From positions 1-42,582 of the forward strand of contig FWWN02000312.1 in the NCBI GenBank assembly GCA_900175165.2: DNA of 42,582 nucleotides, written 5' to 3'. Of this stretch, positions 39,483 to 42,582 are shown in pieces. Made by a program: the position numbers and the translations under genes. Numbering within the stretch: the stretch's first letter is position 1; each line of letters begins with the position of its first letter. The notes beneath the pieces are model-generated. The model was not told the origin of the DNA and made no database searches. It saw only the letters and a program-made list of their open reading frames with translations. This stretch comes from Rhizomucor pusillus. Taxonomy: Eukaryota > Mucoromycota > Mucoromycetes > Mucorales > Lichtheimiaceae.

Positions 39483-42400
39483 TTAGTTACGTCTGGCTTC
39501 TACAGAATATAAGCGTTCGAGAGTAGATTTTTGATGTTCGTCTACTGATGAAAAGTCAAATTCGTCACCAAACATACGTGCCGATTCTTTTCGTAAGATT
39601 TGCTCATATTTTTCGAACTATGCAATAAGAGCATTTGAGATTTAGAGTACAGTAAATATAGCGTTCAGAACTTACTTGATCTGGTAACATCATGTCAGCC
39701 AACGTTTGTAGTAGCAATGTATTCCCGACACATATGCTTGGATAGTGTTGGAAAAGTAGTGGCACGATGGCATGGAACAGTACCAAATTTCGTTCACCAA
39801 GTAGCTAGAGATAAACTTTAGATATCTTTGCTTGTATCTTTCTGCTTTTTACTACTTACATGCAGATTTTGTGCCAGCACAGTTTTCAATCCTTCATGAT
39901 CGGTGTTGTACCCCGGCTTGGCCCAAGATTCATAGTATGTGATAATCATCGGTAACCAATCCATGTCGAGCTCGCTCTCGTCCGATTCCATCATCGATGC
40001 TTCCAGTAGAACTTGACTGTGGAAAAATATAAACTTATGGTCAGGATCTACGTCGTCTAAACTTGTTCAATTGTTTTTGACTCTTACCCTGCCATAAACG
40101 ACCACCATCGCATTCCAATCAACGGTTTATATGCCTTTTTGCAGCTTTGAGTCACACCAGCGATCAGATTTACAAGCTTATCGCGGTCAGCATCTTTTTT
40201 GCTATCCCAAAATGCTGTCATAATAAGATCAAAAGTGTCCTTTGCAGAGTTTTGGACAATTTCGTCGCACGAGAGTAGATTATCCTGCATATCGCTTTGC
40301 GCATGTTCAAGTACCAGAATAGCTGCAACATCCGTAACATTGCTTGCAATAGTTGCAGCAAGCATGGCAGGTGGAATAGCCATGCGCAAGTAAACAGATA
40401 ATATCTCATTGAAGCTGCGCTTTGCGATTAAAAATTGTATCTGCATTTCTTCATTGGCCACCGCCGCGCTTGGTTCCTTGGAATTCATCAAGGATTTACA
40501 GGCAGATGTGAAACGTTCCATCGAGTCCCCGAAAAACATGAATGCTTGACTGGAGGCTATTCCTTTTGGTGCTGCTTCTTCTCCTTGTTCTGTATCTTGC
40601 AAAGATTCGACGTGTGTCGTCACAGATGGTTCCTCCTCCAACATCGTTGTCGTCATGGCAGCAGCAGCTTCTGCTGGACCTGTAGCAATTGCCGCCGCTG
40701 CTGGAACATTGGCCTCATGCTCGGGTACTTTAGTTTCTTGAAATTTCGTATCAGGTACTGTATCTAAAAATATAATATCTTAGATGTAAGGCATCGTTTC
40801 GCTATTCCTAGAATGCAACTCACCGTCTCCACCGTAAAGATACCTATCTACATCCTCGTCATCCATCAAATCTTCGACTGGTGGTATTGGTGTTGCCACT
40901 GTTGTTTCTTCTGGCGGTAGTTCCAGCACAGGTCCGGGGCCAGGAAACGATGGTGGTTTAGCAGTTGCGCTGGCAGGCACATCGCCCAAAAAATTGCCAA
41001 ATAGGAATCGCATAATTTTTCGGGTATCATCACGCAGAGAAGGGCAATGAAAGATAGGTAGCAGACTGCGGATTACGCCTTTTGCGAGAATCTGTTTCAT
41101 TCCGCATGATATGCATTGAAGCATGTAGTCCCGCATAGGTGGATAGTACTCTTTCACGGAAAACATGAGAAATTCAAAAATGGTGCTAGTAATGAATGGG
41201 TATCTTTCAGCAGATCGCTCGGTTAGAAGCATAGCGGGTTCTATATCAAGGCAGCGCATATAAGTCATAGAATCCATAGTTGTAAAGTATAGCTACTAAC
41301 CGATGAACATGATGTTGTCATTAGGTGTAAAGAAAAGCCAGTCGAATACGAGTGATAATTTCACATTTGCGGCCACGACTGCATTCTAGAGATATTTCAG
41401 TCGAACGCAGAGGTATCAATGACCAACATAGATATCTACCTGGATGGATCGTAGCATAGTACCAATAACAACGTATCGGGGTACAACATGGCTTTGAAGG
41501 ATTTGGTTAGATGGATACCAACCAGCGACGATATATCGTATAACGTCTACAAAAAAGGCCTCGTTTGTAGAAAGATAGCGTTGAATGAACCATCCAAGGT
41601 TCCGATGATAGTGATTTATAGATAGCTGGAGCATTTCGTAAGAGAATGCAATCGAGAAAAACGTCCGACGATCACTTACATTTTGCAGAATAAACAAGAG
41701 CTTGTGTTCCATATCTGGAGTTAACCGTGACCTTAAGAACTCTTTTGGTGTGGGAGTCATGAGTAGCATATCTACGCCTAAGAAATGCAGGCAAAATAAA
41801 TATTATGGAAAAGTACTATCAGGTGTAGAATCTTGAATACCTTTAAACTTGGGAGAAAATGATTGAGGATTGTGTAACAAATCTGACCACAGTTGTCCAA
41901 TCTCCGGGATAGCTGATACGTCTTGCAAAGCACGACATAAATCGCGACCGATAGATAGGCATGCTAGCCACTGTATCCTCGCGCATAATATATATTAGCT
42001 ACTGCGCGATAATAGAAATCACTTTGCGTCGACGGCTTACCTTTTCCCTCAAACAGCGTACGACAAAACGAATCTCGCGCTGCTGCAGAGGAGCAAGCAG
42101 AGAAGATCGATGTTCCGGCATCAGTCGCAAGAATGTATAGACTGCAGTGGCAATAACTCGCGGCTGCGAATCGAGCCAGCTCTTGTGTATTTCGCACAAC
42201 TTGAGCATTTGCTCACAAAGGGTGATATTCTCCTTTGAGATGTCGCCAGATCGGATCTGTCTAAAAAGACAGAGGTATATACCTTCGATGTTTTGAACAC
42301 GCAAGCCAGTCAGTTCATTGATGAGCCACAACAGCTACAAATCGTTCTGTTAATTGACTATCATTTCCCGGGTTTTAACTGTATATTACCTGATCTCGAG

Positions 42401-42582
42401 TCCTGGTCTTTAGATTGGCGAATTTGATGGATACGGCTAGGTAATGTATCTTTGCGAGGATCGACGCGAAGTGATCTCTGTTCACAAAGCTGAGACATTG
42501 AAAATGCTTGAGTGCATAGAAGCGCATATTAGATCGAGGCATAGTTCCAAAACTTTTGGCATCATAGGCCATTTTAAGAGAG
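39483..42582 (-). CDS. INTS3: Integrator complex subunit 3 (INTS3), partial, N-terminus off the edge
   Basis: At least 829 aa visible. Exons, in order of transcription: (edge)42582-42390, 42334-42041, 41970-41841, 41777-41680, 41625-41440, 41385-41301, 41240-40824, 40763-40088, 40016-39860, 39804-39676, 39617-39483; phases are consistent. Blocks match animal INTS3 in order: QLLWLINELTGLRV; AVYTFLRLMPEH; CLSIGRDLCRALQDVSAIPE, then LLHNPQSFSPKFKGV; LRSRLTPDMEHKLLFILQN; RYIVAGWYPSNQILQSHVVP, then RYVVIG; KLSLVFDWLFFTPNDNIMFI, then EPAMLL. A disordered acidic/Ala/Pro linker and a helical C-terminal domain follow. INTS3 is part of Integrator (snRNA 3' processing, Pol II attenuation) and of the SOSS single-strand DNA-binding complex. 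The frame is open to the edge (an ATG at 42572 is probably internal), so about 80 or more N-terminal residues are probably missing. Confidence 0.9.

Overview
This is nuclear DNA from a fungus. Every gene is split by short introns (about 50-80 nt) with GT..AG or occasional GC..AG ends. Intergenic DNA is AT-rich, and the genes are housekeeping eukaryotic ones. An ATP18-type ATP synthase subunit, a fused GATase/PabB enzyme, a LAG1 ceramide synthase and a GPI-anchored Ser-rich wall protein point to fungi. An SZT2 (KICSTOR) homologue and an Integrator subunit 3 homologue are both absent from the well-studied Dikarya, so an early-diverging, Mucoromycota-like fungus is most likely. That placement is an inference. 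Gene models were spliced by hand; the exons of every complete gene sum to a multiple of three.

Layout. 422-1448 (+): NAD(P)HX epimerase (NAXE type). 1480-4457 (-): p-aminobenzoate (ADC) synthase, converging on NAXE with a 31-bp gap. 5181-5499 (-): tiny mitochondrial ATP synthase subunit (ATP18/j). 7156-10093 (+): LARP1-type La protein with DM15 repeats. 10745-11712 (+): secreted, probably GPI-anchored Cys/Ser-rich protein. 12447-13709 (-): ceramide synthase (LAG1/LAC1). 13710-16888: gene-poor stretch with repeat remnants. 16889-19294 (+): glutamate-cysteine ligase (GSH1). 19846-21916 (-): CNNM/Mam3-type CBS-domain membrane protein. 22145-25051 (-): GRIP-domain golgin, divergent from 25593-35947 (+), an 11-exon, 3269-residue SZT2-like protein. 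35948-39482: second gene-poor stretch carrying copies of the same two repeats seen at 15.7-16.2 kb, in swapped order. 39483 to the right edge (-): Integrator subunit 3, lacking its N-terminus.

The genes do not form one pathway; this is ordinary fungal gene order with independent promoters. The most notable content is the SZT2-like giant gene (animal KICSTOR anchors GATOR1, a TORC1 inhibitor), the INTS3 gene, an array of eight exact-length 17-residue repeats in the golgin coiled coil, and a pair of dispersed repeats whose order is permuted between two loci. No CRISPR array, rRNA or convincing tRNA was seen.
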